The notes: generated by a model from the sequence alone, not told the origin. A stretch of 64,000 bases of DNA from Litoditis marina (GCA_964036275.1 OZ038438.1:2300978-2364977), one strand, 5' to 3'. Counted from the stretch's first letter, positions 34,948-47,669 are shown. Numbers and translations are program-made.

Positions 34948-36861
34948 GAAGCGTAATGAATCACACAATGTTAAATAAGTCTTATTTGAAACAGGCAACA
35001 ATAAGCGAGCTTAAATAAGAAAAATAAAGTGCGTAAGGATCGGTTCAAACATAATCGAAAGCCGCCCAAAACTAACAATTCTAATAATATATGTAACATA
35101 ACTTTGCATAAGAATAGACAAGTACGAAAACCTAACAAATTCTCCATTAAATGATTGCCTGGCACTACTAAAGGTTTTAACATTGTCGCAATAGGATTCC
35201 CAGCTATGGCGAGCGTAAAAATCAATAGCGCCGTACGAACACACAGCAGAAGCTGGAAAACTTCAAAACATTCCATAAATATACCCTGCCTACCTTTTTT
35301 AAATCTTAAAAACGCATTTTAATAGAACTGTAAATTTCAGAGATGCGATGATATTGCAATTGAATGCTTAAAACATTTATAGAAAAAAAACCTATAATGA
35401 AAAAAACTAACGATTGTTAAGTTATAGCATTGCTAATTTTATGAATTAAGCAGTTGATGTCTTATCACTTATACTATATTAACGTTTTTTTGCGGAAGAG
35501 CATAAATAAATCAAACGGATTAGGGAGATTGACAGTCAGCTCTTGATACTAAAATCTAATATTGTAAAAATGAAATACAGCATGGATTCTGATCAAAGAA
35601 GCCGAACACACAGCCTTCACTCCAATATTATCATTTTATGACCAGAAATATCACGCGTTGTTCTCTTGCGCCGAAATTACCGAGTGGTACCAGAATTCCA
35701 TTCAGGTTAGGTAATCGGCTGGCAGTTACAAACTACTTCTAATCAGATAAAAGACAGAATAAGGACTAACTGGCTGAAGCCATATAGTGAATTTACAACT
35801 TACAAAGAAACAAAACTTTATTGCACAAGAAACATATAACTGACACTCGTTTATCTGCAAAACGAAAAAGCAACAAAACTAGAGTAAGCTAGATAGTAGT
35901 TTAAAGAGAAAAAAAAGTCATGGCCATCAACTAATGTGCATGAATGATATGACACAATGAAATAAATATAAACTCACAACATTGAAACGTATGAAGAACC
36001 TAACAAGACAACTTTATATAAACTGGAGGCGGGAGCTTAGAATAAACATGAAGACTTAAATTTTTTTTGTTTTGCATTTATAACGCCTAATACGAGAACA
36101 CATAAACTCACAAAAGAAGAGTGAAATCAAACATGGAGCGACTTCGTTGCATGTCCCAGGTGATAAAAGCTACTGTTTTCAGAAAATTTAGCGTTCGAAC
36201 TACCTTATTTCTGATTCCAGATAACCTTTGCATACAAAATAAAGTAGCTCCATGTATGTATGATAAACTAAAACTCAACCATATAATGTTTCTGAATAAA
36301 GCTGATCAAATAATAGAAAACGATCCAGAAGAGTCATTAATCACAGAGAATCTCGCAGTCATTCTGAAAAATCTTCGCTTTTGTCAGACATGAATGAACT
36401 TTAAAAAATGAATTTGAAATCTGAAAAAAAATCATACATACGTCATGCGTTCAATTCCCACATTTCGTGAACGAAAAAAGGAAATGAATTTTTTTCATTG
36501 AACTGAAAAAAATCCCAAAATGAAGGGGTTTAAAATGAATTTTTAAAATCGAACCGGCTGAGAGGGTTGAGCGAAACAATTAGAGAACTGAGTAGAGTAG
36601 GCGACACAATCCTCCTGAGTATATGGGGCCGCGAACGCATTCTGAAATTGGCCTATTCAGCAAAGTACCTGGAGCGCATGTGGATCAGTGACACCAATGA
36701 GGTCAATGTAGACGAATTCGTTATTTTCTCTAATTATTCCCAATCAATAGTCGTTAAATATGAAAACAACATGTAATACCTCTGTAGTTACCAGAACTAC
36801 AGAGTACACCAAACTACCTTGTCATTATTTCTTCACAAGTACAGACAGTTAATACTCACTG
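34948..36861. other. REC114-like to PEN-2 gap
   Basis: About 1.9 kb of AT-rich DNA. Two plus-strand ORFs (36121-36393 and 36567-36776) have no splice or similarity support and are treated as chance. A missing terminal exon of the REC114-like gene could lie here, but none was convincing. Confidence 0.45.
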
Positions 36862-39800
36862 CTAGGCTGTATGACACAAGGTGGAAATATAAAGCCCAAT
36901 AGACACCTGTTGTATATTTGAGACTAGCGCGCGAAACGACTCCTGCTCCAACAGATACTTCAGAACAGACTGCAGCTCGTTCGCTGGCATACTCGAGACG
37001 TTGGTCATGCAATCAGTCATAGTACCTGCGTCCTAAACCAGACAGTGTATCATAATAAAAATGCAGATTCAAGCCTAGCCAATGAAATACACTAAGGAGG
37101 TGGTTAATAAAACAACTAAATATGAATACTATATATTCTAAGTGAATCAGCTGCAAAGCTGAGGTTAAATGTTTAAGGTGCGTACATTAACAAAATAATG
37201 TCGTGACAATCCTTTATTTGCCCGGTACGTGAGTATACTTCGACTATAAAAATGAAGCTCATATTGGTGACATACTTGTTTTCTCGATACATCAGCCACA
37301 GCTTCTTTGATAGGCGTGGGAATGGGATACTGTAAATATATCAGAACTAGTATTGTATTGAAGATTACTGATAATCCGAAACAATAACTTATCACACACT
37401 CCCAGCAGGGTTATAGTTCGTTTCATTCCCAGATTCCCACTGAGACCCTTTGGCATCGTGCCGAGATTTTCGGATGACCATTTCTTAGGGCAGATATGGG
37501 TAATCTTAGGGAATTTTTTTTATTTACGCGCTCTTATGGAGCTGAACAACCGCTAACAGAGATTCGCAGTTATTTGAAAAAACTCCAAAGTGGGGAAAAA
37601 CAGCCTTGAATATTCATTGGCACGCTGCCAAGTCTCAGTAGGAATGATCGGAATTATATCACCTCCACCTTTCAATATAATAGGCACACAAACGGGGAGG
37701 GAGCCCAAAATCGCGATTGGAAGGCAGGGTTTCTTGCTCTAACCAGTACGAGCACCCTGTTCTGGCGCCACCCACCACTTTTCTCAAGTACAAAAAACGC
37801 TCATAAGTTATAACTCCAAGGTTATCCAAACAACATTTGAGGATACTGCACACTATCGGCAGAATTCCAGAACAACTCGCGACGATTTAATAGGGGATAT
37901 CTCGTTTGCAAAAACGGACAAAAACTCATCCGTATAAAATTAGATTTAGAAAAAATATTGTTTACATCATCTTTTCCAATCATTCACTCGCTCTATCATG
38001 CAAAAATTGGACTATTACATGACATTTTTCTACAATACGAACATGAAAATATGGGTTGTCTCTGATAGGTACCCGCGAGGACGAGTTTGTCTGCTAACTA
38101 TTGGCGGGTTATTTCAGTGAGTGGATGGTCGCATACTCAAATGAATAATAGATCAGATATCTTGAATAATAATAGTTTAATACGATTCATTTATTCACTA
38201 TGATTGAACTCCAACCCACCTGATGACCGGATGACTGTGACTGAGAGAATAAAGACGCAGAGTCGAAGCCTAATTCTTTCCGACCGGATTGAATTCTCTG
38301 AAAATAGTTCATAACTTTTTGTCAACTTCATATTCGCAATAGATACGATTACGGTGAACTAGGTAGGACAAAAGAGTAGAAGTTCACGCCGCATATGACA
38401 TAGCAACAACGCCGTCTTCAAAGAGAATATTTGAAGAGAATGAGCATTATTTATCCCCAAGACAGATATGCTGAAGTGTGTATGTTGGAAATGTTGACAG
38501 GCTCGACCGTAATAAAAATCTCACTTCCTGAGCAGTGAAAGAATAAGCACCCGGTGGGGGCAGTCTGGCATCAGGTGTGAAAGATTGCTGTGAGTTTCCT
38601 GGAGTAGAATCGTTGGACCATCCAGCACTCTGAAACGATATCGCCATAGACATAGGTAGCATACTCAGAACGTCCCTGGTTGTGTTACAGTATTTTACTG
38701 TACATACAGTAAAATACAGCATGGTGGGAATACGAATCGATTTTTTGGCGTCTCGACTAAAAAATACAGTATTTTTCCGAACCGTTCGGTTCTTGAACTG
38801 TTTCGACTAAACGCGATTTCGTTAAATACAGGGCATGTTTGGAGTAGAGGTTATGCCAAACCGTTGCGGACAGCGTCCGGCCAATGGGGATTTGGCGAGC
38901 GACCAGCTCATCTGCATATCTTTGATCTACATACCTATGAAAGTCACGTTCATTTCAGCTGCCCAGACGCCAAAATAAGCAATAATAAACGAGCCCACTT
39001 TTTTAAAAATTAATCTCACTATTTCGTCATGGTTACCATGGTTGGTATGAATAGACTGAAGTTATGTCGCTATATGTGGTTCGAACATGATACTTACATA
39101 AATGCAAACATTGTATAACTCACATCAACAGGAACAAACTCCGAAATAGCATCACATATCTGACGACACTCCAGCGTATTGAATGCACGAAACCGAAATT
39201 TCACTTCCTGACCCCTCACTGATTGAGCAACATAAACTGCAGTATCCTTGAATCTGAAAACAAAACAACACACTCATCACACACAAACAACGTGACGATA
39301 TTCATAGAATGAACGAGTCACCTTATGGTTGGAGCCGGACTGCCTAGAGATATTTCATGAAGGACCCTAGATTCGTGGCAAACGATGAGTTGTCGCCGCA
39401 GTCGTTGAACGGAAACAGTTAGATCTCCGTCCTGGAAAAATCGAGTATAAAAGGAGCTATTTAACCTCATACCTTGCAGAGGTGCAAAATAACAAGTAGA
39501 TGACTGGATGGTCAGTCGAATAGCTGAACAGTAACACTTCACAGCTAATAATAAATGAAAAAAATCACCCGCCGCATGTAAAGATGTTTATTAAATATGT
39601 GATATGTGCCGCAATTGATGTTTGTTTATCTGAAAAACTATACTTTCCAATGCGGAAGAGTTTTCAGCTAACAGCGAACCTATTCAGGCTGTCAGAGCAA
39701 GCATTGTTGGAAAACTGAGAATTACTGTGACAGGAGACTGTTGGTGCAAGTTCACCTGCCAATGCCAATGGAAATGCCAACTTGCAGCAGCAACAGACAA

Positions 39801-40086
39801 ACTATATCGTAACGACTTGTTTGATGACTAAGATAGAAAAGCACAACCTGACCCAGCCCATTTTCACTATTCAACCCCATGGAATTATGAACATATTACG
39901 TTATTTTACAGATTCGATTGCAGCTACGTAGAATAGATCAAAAATTATACATCTAAAACTACAAAATATATGCATAATAAACCTCACCCGAGCAACTGGA
40001 ACTCCTCGCAAATCGGTAAATTTACACAATCGCCAGACTTTATCCACTCCAACATCTTGTTGGTTCTGTCCCCACGAGTATGACAT
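36862..40086 (-). CDS. REC114-like meiotic recombination protein (DSB-1/DSB-2 type)
   Basis: Probable partner of the SPO11 break machinery in meiotic chromosomes; nematode DSB-1 and DSB-2 are REC114 relatives. Exons 40086-39988, 39431-39322, 39253-39124, 38629-38525, 38297-38220, 37329-37276 and 37032-36907 are phase-consistent (234 residues). Reading through the last donor adds 14 residues to a stop at 36862, but a further 3' exon is possible. A PH-like domain covers about 34-113 (DGDLTVSVQRLRRQLIVCHE, then GQEVKFRFRAFNTLECRQIC). The linker at 114-174 is Ser/Gln/Pro-rich with SQ at 126, 166 and 168. A C-terminal helical segment (LQSVLKYLLEQESFRALVSN) fits the family's MEI4-binding end. The start lies 2 bases after a TTTAG acceptor. 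The assignment rests on pattern and length (REC114 about 260 residues). Confidence 0.75.
38690..38830. repeat. Dispersed repeat with ACAGTAAAATACAG motif
   Basis: Contains TATTTTACTGTACATACAGTAAAATA (an inverted pair), CAGCATGGTGGGAATACGAATC and a CCGAACCGTTCGG hairpin. It is related, in inverted orientation, to 6660-6812. It sits in the REC114-like intron between exons 39124 and 38629. Confidence 0.55.
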
Positions 40087-40090
40087 CCCT

Positions 40091-41425
40091 AAACTTCTTT
40101 GCTATACGTATGCATAATAATTTGTCTCTTTCTATCTATAAGCTGCATGCAAAGTGGTCAGAATTGATTTTTAATCAAATTTATAGCAGAATCTTGTCGG
40201 GGCCATGCATACAAACCCACTTATGGTTGAAATATATATACTAAAAAGATAATACGGTAACGAAGCACACAAATATAAAAATGTAAAATCAAGATGCAAA
40301 TCGACGATTTCTTGCCAAAAGTGAATCGATTATTGATGTGATATCATCCAAAATACCGTACTTATCTTTGCAAACCTTTAAGGCCTTGTTGCGATTTGAG
40401 CAGTCTTAATTATTTCATCAGGATCGATACACGTTACAATTCAAATGAATTTAAATATTTTGTCAATTGGATCTAAGGGAATATCATTATGTGGTGTTTC
40501 TACGACGAATAAATTCGTGGTTCTAAACAGAAAGAAAACGTATGATTCTAAATTAATATATTTTTATCACATTCCTCGGCTGCTTAATTAAAAAGCGGGC
40601 ACGATTTCGACATGCTACGCTTTGTTAAAATCTGCCGTGCATGTTTTCTTGATAGCTAACCTTTTCGTATAGGAACATTATTCCCCGGATTACGATGGCC
40701 GGCTGATTAGCCAATGAGAGAGGGCGAGGAGGGCGGAGCCAGCCTAGCCAATATGGGTACTGTATTTCAGTTGATTGATAATAATAGCAGTTTTCCTCGC
40801 AATGGCCAATTAGACATGCTACCCGGCTGTATTTATGAAGAAATGTTGTTTGCTTTTGAAAAAGTCTTGGTTGTATTTGTATTCCCGAAAAGCAAGCCTA
40901 ATTTGTAGAATAGAAACTTCTTCGTAATTTATCCAGAACTCGTGAAGAAGAACAGTTATTTTACCTTATTTAAGGTTTTTTCTTATTTGGACATTTCCAA
41001 ATACAACCGGGTTGTTGTGAAATGCAACCAGCTCTTGCTTCTTAAAAGCAACTTTCGCTGCAAAATCGACCCGCTTGTTATCCAACTTTTCCATTCAAGT
41101 ATCTAAAATTAGATAATTTTCAGACAATGTCTCCATTTCTCACTAAATCTAGGTATTTTCTTTGCGAACATGTTCTACTTCCATTGCAAACCATTTGGAT
41201 TTGAAATGAATATATTTAGTTGTTGCATAAAACGAATAAACAATCTTCACACTAATTTATTCAACAAACCAACAAAAACAGTCGTGGTCCTCCAATTTCA
41301 ATTCATGAAAGTGATAGAAGCCAGAATAAAACAAAAAATCTAAGTCTAAAACGAAACTATGAAAATATAACTAGTGAGCAATATTAAACCCTCTCCTATA
41401 AAATACAATGTATTGGCAAATGAAA
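40091..41425. other. PIGL to REC114-like gap
   Basis: About 1.3 kb, AT-rich, with no supported exon. It includes the PIGL 3' UTR; TTTATT at about 41257 reads AATAAA on the minus strand, a plausible polyadenylation signal about 165 bp past the PIGL stop. Confidence 0.5.
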
Positions 41426-43055
41426 CTATGTACGCTTTGTCTTCTTCTTCAAGATTGGGGACTTAATTTGTGGGGCGATCCTCCGCAATGTGTTGATATA
41501 GACGTAACTGAAATACAAATTATTGATACATTTCACTGGTTTTCCATTGCGTAGTTTGTACCAAATAGCCTACAACAGAGGCATGAGAGGGATGGGCTCC
41601 CACATACCTACATAACCACCTCCTCTTTGTTAACTTCTCGAGTTGCTAAACATACATTAGAAGATTTAAAAACCCACCGACTGAAGATCATGAATAGAAC
41701 ACGAAACCAGACAAGTTGACTCCGATGAGCAGCCATGGCTCGCCAACATGCAACGACATCCCGACCCCAAGCAAAGTAGCGGAATGGTGATCGAACCACA
41801 GAAGCAGGCGCATCGAATAAACCTACATACCTAAAAAAAACATCAAGTCAATAATATCATTTTGTTCTTTCGTAATTACAGAACAATAATGTTCAAAAGC
41901 AAAACATGACTTGTTCATGTGTGTTGAGACAGACATTTCGTGGACGTCAACCCAGTCACAAATTTGTTAGGGTTTGTTTCTCTCGTATTCGAAATTGGAT
42001 CAGAAAGCATAACAACGCGAGGAAATATCTCGAAATTCACGTACTTTCTGAGCAGCGGAATGGAGTCTAAGACAAAAATTTGGACGTCTTGAGGTATAAC
42101 ACCGTTGGTGTAGGCATCCTGGAGGGCCTCGAAACAGGATATGTGATTGGCATGTCCGGAAACACCATATTTATCGAATGTTATGACCCCATCCACAGAA
42201 AGTACCTAAAAACATAGTATAGGAGAAAGGTGAGTTTAAAAAAGTCATGAGCTTGACCAAAGAGCGATAGATAGTCATGCAATTTCACTTGTGGTCCTAT
42301 CCTCCTATTCATAGAAAGAAAATTTCAAACCATGGCCAAAATGAACCAGAAATCTACCCTTACTACACGATAGTTAGAACGTGTACAACTAATGTGCCCT
42401 GATATTAAAAAGACAATTTTACGGAATAGTTCGAACAACGAAAAAAGTTACCTCGATGTGACGCATGATGATAGAGCTGAGCTCATGTTTTTCCCATAAA
42501 CCACCATCAGGAAAGGAGGAATAGTTGAGAACAGTCACGTCACTTCGTGAAATGCCGAGTTGGGCAGCAGCATCACGGAGTTCGTGAGAACGAAGATGAC
42601 CCTGCAAGTAGTAAAACATGAAAGCCAAGAAATTTTGATCAATATTTTGTTAATGATTTACTTTAATGACTTTCAATTTTAAATGACTTATTCCTGGTAC
42701 CCACATTTTGACCTTCGAAAACATGAGTTCAAACTGCACATGGTGTTTAAGAAGACTTGAAAAGAGTTCATAGCGAATCTAGGACAACGACAAGTTGCTA
42801 TAGTGAAAAGGTTGACGTGTTTACCTTTCCATAGAAATCCCCATTTGAGATACAGAGAACAAAGACACGATGTCCGGCCAGACGAAGGCCGCGGATGACG
42901 GGAGCGAAGAACATAGTTTCATCGTCAGGATGGGCAATTACAAGAAGAATTTTAGACGCTACGGGCAGCGGAAGGCAACGGCCACCACGAAATGAGAAAA
43001 GGAGCAGGACTATCAGAAGCAACATTACTAGCAGTGCGAGAAGGGACAGCATCAT
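41426..43055 (-). CDS. PIGL: N-acetylglucosaminyl-phosphatidylinositol de-N-acetylase (PIG-L)
   Basis: Second enzyme of GPI-anchor synthesis; removes acetate from GlcNAc-PI on the cytosolic face of the ER. Five phase-consistent exons (43055-42825, 42601-42452, 42205-42045, 41830-41678, 41507-41426) give 258 residues, close to the usual 252. A hydrophobic anchor fills residues 2-22. The zinc/catalytic motif AHPDDETMFFAP has H42, D44 and D45; a second motif SGHANH has H145 and H148. HRSQLVWFRVLFMIFSR matches the conserved C-terminal region, and the tail is Lys-rich. The first ATG shares four bases (ATGA, 43055-43052) with the stop of the upstream TMEM242 gene; a second in-frame ATG follows directly. 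No splice acceptor separates the two genes. Confidence 0.95.
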
Positions 43056-44003
43056 TTCCGCGACTCCTCAACTTCAGCCTCCTTTTTTACTTCTATGCTA
43101 TTGATAACGTCCTCGAAAGATTGCGAAGTACGACTTTGTGGTAGTCGTAAGGATTCGCCAAACGCCGTTTTCATTGCGGTGCCAAACTGGCGGGGACTGT
43201 TCACGTCTAGTGCCCAAGAGACTCCAACGATGAATAGCGAGAATCCAGAAACTGAAACAGCACATTTCGAGATACAGCTAACTAACAGATCTACAACTTT
43301 CCAACAAAATACGGGGATGTAAAACACAGCCAAACAAGTACATATCATTGAATAAGGAGGGCTCAAGGTACAAAAACTTGATAGCTTCGGATAATTTCCA
43401 ATAACTACGTTATATGCTACAAGATAAATAAATAACGCATACCTGTTATTATTGTAGATAGAGCTAGTGCCTTTGAAGCGAATCCAACTCCCGAAAATAC
43501 TTGGGCTCGCGCCAAGTCAGCAGCGTCTGTGTGTCTTGTATGCTTCCAGGCACTCCGCACTCCGAATAACAACGATGTTAACGAGGTAACTCCAAGCACT
43601 GAAAGCACATATGCCAATCATTGTTAAGAATGCCTACGTGTTAACGGAAAACATGATAGCATCTTGAAAGATACGTGAATAACACGTGGACAGAGTTTTG
43701 TTTGAGGAACGAGAATGACTCATTGGTAAAATATTCCACGCGTTGCGCTTTTCAAAGAATGTGGCACTCGCTCATCAGAGAAAGAGAAAAAAATCGAGCA
43801 ATAATTGAAGCCATAAGATGGTTTACAGTTCACTTTACTATACTTCAGTTCACTTTATAATACTTGAACATAACTTATATCATACCTCCTTTGACAATAT
43901 TGGAAGAAACTTTAGAGTCAACTCTATCAGCAAGTCGTGCGACGGACTGTAGGGCAGATCGTGACCCGTCGCCTACTTCTTCAGCGCTCCGAACATCCCC
44001 CAT
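43052..44003 (-). CDS. TMEM242: TMEM242 family mitochondrial assembly protein
   Basis: In mammals TMEM242 helps assemble the ATP synthase c-ring and complex I in the mitochondrial inner membrane. Three phase-consistent exons (44003-43886, 43598-43443, 43251-43052) give 157 residues. Two hydrophobic segments flank a polar loop: about 41-58 (LGVTSLTSLLFGVRSAW) and about 92-107 (GFSLFIVGVSWAL). The following WALDVNSPRQFGTAMKTAFG matches the conserved family stretch after the second helix; the tail is charged. The stop TGA overlaps the PIGL start codon. Upstream of the ATG, the closest acceptor-like AG is about 38 bases away, unlike most genes here. Confidence 0.88.
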
Positions 44004-44324
44004 ACACCGAGGTCTCCGCACTTCAAAATGTTGGGTTCAACTGTACTGCTTAAAAATATCGTCGAGCACTGACATAACCAAAACACACGAGATAACCGGA
44101 TAAGCAACCGCTAGAGTGAGGTCTGAAAACGTTAAATCAACAGAATTTATATTGGTAAACATCAAAATCAAATACAAGTGCAACAATTGTAGCAAGAAAA
44201 CAACGTCAGAATACACTTGTAGATAGATAAATAATAATAGAATAGTCAAAACTTTTCCAATTAACAACAACGCAGAGCGATTTTTCTAGATGGGGAAAAT
44301 GAAGGTCGAGATCATGATAGACCG
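44004..44324. other. SRRM1 to TMEM242 gap
   Basis: 321 bp. A minus-strand ORF encoding a hydrophobic stretch is open across part of it, but no splice partner or family match was found. It is likely 3' UTR of SRRM1 and 5' UTR of TMEM242. Confidence 0.45.
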
Positions 44325-47230
44325 TTATTCGGTATCACTTGCAGTGCTTGGAGTAGGAGTCCTCTTTCGCTCCTTCTTCTTCTTTTCCTGAAAAAAAGTT
44401 GAAATGGTTGTCACAACTAATCTTAACAGGATACTTGGGACGATGTTCACGTAAATTAGGTTTCTAACAGATTATGATCAAGGAGATAATTCTTTAGAAG
44501 AAAACATTGAAAATATGAATTTTATAATATGAAAAAAAAAACATGTAAAAAAGGTCGATTTAATATGTTCACATCGAAAATATTTTCAAGTTTATGAACT
44601 AGGGCCCATTCAGTAATGATATCAGATACGCCTGGTAGTTGTTGACATTGTCAGAAAAATATGCTGAACTAACCTTTTTGTGTTTCTTGCTCTTTCGTTC
44701 CTTTCTTTCTCTCCTATCGTCATCATCATCGCTTGAATGACGAGAGTGTTTCTTCTTTTTCTTCAACACTACTTCATCATCAGACTCTGAGTCCGACCCT
44801 CTTCTCCTGGACACACGTAATAATATTTAGATTGCAAATTCCGAGTGAAAGTTAGAAAACTGATGCAGTTCTACCATGATAACAATAACAGCGGAAGAAC
44901 ACGAAAATGTACATTATTCGACAAGGGGAATCACCAATCAGAGCTATGTGTTTCAACACCTGATTGGCTGGTAACCACTGTAATATGAGCATGTTGAGCA
45001 TAAACCAGTAAAGAACGCCGAATAGTCAAAAGGACTACTGCTTGGCAAATATATCGAGAAAAAAGGCGCATTTTTGCGGTTAACTTATGAATTTTGACGG
45101 ATATTACTCGAAAAACAAGTTAGGCCACATTCCTACTTTTACGTCGACGTAGAATAATGATTTTTATGCGTATGATTCAGGCAGGCGTAAGCGCCAACTA
45201 AATCTATACGCATGTTTTCATCACTATTAACGCTAGCGTTAAACGTCGACGTAAAAAGTTTGAATGCGGCCTTACTTTCTGTAAAATATTCGCACCCCAC
45301 TGGTGTTCGATGTTGAGCTGACAAACCTCTTTTTGTCTCCTTCTGTGAATCGACGACGAGCGGGCGAGTGGGAACGAGAACGCGAGCGTCTTCGTCTCTC
45401 TTCCCGCCTCCTCCTTTCGTCTCTCCTCTCCTCTTCCTTCCTCCTTTCGCGTTCTTCTTCCTTACGACGGTCCCGCTCCCTGTCTTCGGCACGACGTTTC
45501 AGCCTATCTTCTTCGCGTTTTTTCCTCTCCTCATCCTTTTTCTTTTCTTCTTCGTGACGCTCAATGCGTTTCTTCTCTCGCTCTTCGTAGTCCTTCTATA
45601 AAATAATCATAATTATTAACACCGAACTAGCTGGATCAACTTTGTTCGAACACACAAAAGCTCACTAATAAAAACCAATTATCAAGTGAAACCAGCTCTT
45701 TTGTGAGTGTTCTTCATGTGGGAGAGAAGATTAACTGATTAACTATGATGTAACACTAACTCTGCGAGGAGGAGTTTCTTCGCGGGCTCTCTTAGGACTG
45801 CGACTTCTTTCTCTGTCGTTTCTACGCGGACTGCGAGAGGCAGGTTCAACCATACGATCATCCCTTACTGCCTTCTCTCTTGTTGGTCCAGAAAAGCGGC
45901 CCAGTGATAGCGTTTGGTACCTAGACAACAGAGGCTGGAAACAGGTATTATAATAAGGATGTAACGGTAATAAAAAATATTATCGGCTATTCCTCAGAAA
46001 CAATAGCTTGGGTGACATTAAGTTGACCATGTGTCATACTATCATTCGCGATCGTTCCGCGGAACTGTCGCGAGCTATTTTATGCCAATTTGTTTTACTT
46101 GGAGTTCCGCGAAGCACCGTATCGAAGGTCTATGTCAATACAGCCCAAAATATAGTACGTCAGCTAGGAATGCTATGAACAACTATTTTGTTTTGGCAAA
46201 ATAAATAGTATAACACTATAAATAGCTTCTGACGTAGTGAAATATCAACAGTCAAGCACGCACCTGTTAGCCCAGTCGTTTTGAGCTAGCGCCACAATGG
46301 GGGGCTTGCTATCTCCATTCTTGGCTACGTCTCTCTTCATGTCGTTCATCTTCTTCTCAACGAGACTGCGAGGAATTCCGTCATCCGCCTCATCTCCCTC
46401 TATCAGAAGCATCCAGAGTTCACCCATGAACTCACGTGCGCGACGAGCATTCAGGAACCCAGTTATGTTGATCTAAAACATCGATCAATCATTGATTCGG
46501 CATTATTTGATTTAAGTTCCAATCGTATTTCGCATCAAAAAGAACGAAACCATGATTATAATGGACTGTGTGCACATGGAAGTCGAGAAAAATTATTAAC
46601 TGACCTGCATTATTTTGGGGTTGATAGTCTTCTCCTCCAATTGACTCATGATATATTCGATTACAACATCGTCTTCAATGCCCAGAATTTCATTAATCCT
46701 CATTGTAATCCATGGTTTTATTACATCAAGATTGATTTTATCCATGTTGATCTGCAAGTTGTAACAGTTATGGCCACAAATAATATGTATTAAAACACAA
46801 ATGTTGAACCTAGAAAACAGTTTGAACTTCAATTTTGTTACCATGGCTGAATATTAATTACCTGTCGCAATCGTTAATCAAAACTATCAGTTGAGGGCGC
46901 TGAAAGCTATAGTTTCTGGGCTACAACAATGAGAAATTATTTATAAAATTCTGATTTCGGGATTCGATTAAATATGTATTACTATTCATAACTTGACTTG
47001 AATCATAACAGTTAGCTGACTGAAACAACACAAAGAACTAGCGAATGGAAATTATTTCTTTCAAGCGTCTTTCCATTTAACTAAGTCATTCAGTTTATAA
47101 AGAAAGAAAAAGATACCTTCTTTTCCAATGATTCTTCAAACTTCATTTGTTTCAGAAGCTTCTTTTCTTTGTCGGAGAATCTGCCATCTTGGTCAGAACT
47201 TGTTCCACGAAAAAAACCAGCATCCCCCAT
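44325..47230 (-). CDS. rsr-1: SRRM1 / SRm160-type PWI-domain splicing coactivator
   Basis: Nuclear matrix splicing coactivator that links exonic enhancers, snRNPs and the exon-junction complex. Seven phase-consistent exons (47230-47117, 46751-46605, 46472-46264, 45920-45761, 45595-45327, 44806-44674, 44387-44325) give 364 residues. It opens with GDAGFFRGTSSDQDGRFSDK, almost the vertebrate N-terminus. The PWI domain is at about 40-125, with KPWI and FLNARRAREFMGELW. Later residues are Arg/Ser- and Arg/Glu-rich with RSP dipeptides, then Lys/Asp-rich to the end. It is far shorter than the human protein, mainly in the RS region. The start lies 4 bases after a TTTAAG acceptor. The acceptor of exon 4 (TGTCTAG) was chosen because an upstream AG gives an early stop. 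Confidence 0.92.
45120..45275. mobile_element. Inverted-repeat element with ACGTCGACGT arms
   Basis: The left arm TAGGCCACATTC...TTTTACGTCGACGT and the right arm ACGTCGACGTAAAAAGTT...GAATGCGGCCTTA are complementary over about 30 bp, in an SRRM1 intron. No ORF is present. Confidence 0.75.
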
Positions 47231-47669
47231 GCGGCTTAAATAGAATAATATATACGATGAACAGGAGGAACTTCTCAGAAAACAACGGTCAACTGTACGA
47301 AAGTGTAAAATACATTATATTTGTATACTAAAAACAATCTCGACGTGGTTCGTAAAACCCATAAATAAATAAATAATCTACAAAATCAAAACTGATTTAC
47401 CGAAGACCCCCCTTCAAAGAAATATGAGAAAACAGTCTTGTGAATAAGATATACGCCTGCAAAAGTTAATCTAAACAAAGGTATATCCTAGGAAAAAAAC
47501 TCGGAAAAAAACGTCGACGAAATCGAGACTGAACGATGCTAGCTTGACAATTTCAAACAGCCGCGTCGCGCAGGGAGATACGGTAGGCGTCGAAAACAGT
47601 CCCACAAAGAATACCCGATTAAAGCGAAAGTAGTAAAATAAAGGTTCTTTAGTTGTGTTTTGAGCAGGT

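Noticed and set aside
36121..36776. Two plus-strand ORFs between PEN-2 and the REC114-like gene
   Set aside because: No splice structure, no acceptor at the ATG and no recognisable domain; length is within chance in AT-rich DNA.
44037..44270. Minus-strand hydrophobic ORF between SRRM1 and TMEM242
   Set aside because: An acceptor-like TTTTCAG lies inside it, but no partner exon or family could be found; probably untranslated leader.
45303..45601. Plus-strand Ser/Phe/Leu-rich ORFs
   Set aside because: Antisense of the Arg/Glu-rich SRRM1 exon 45595-45327.
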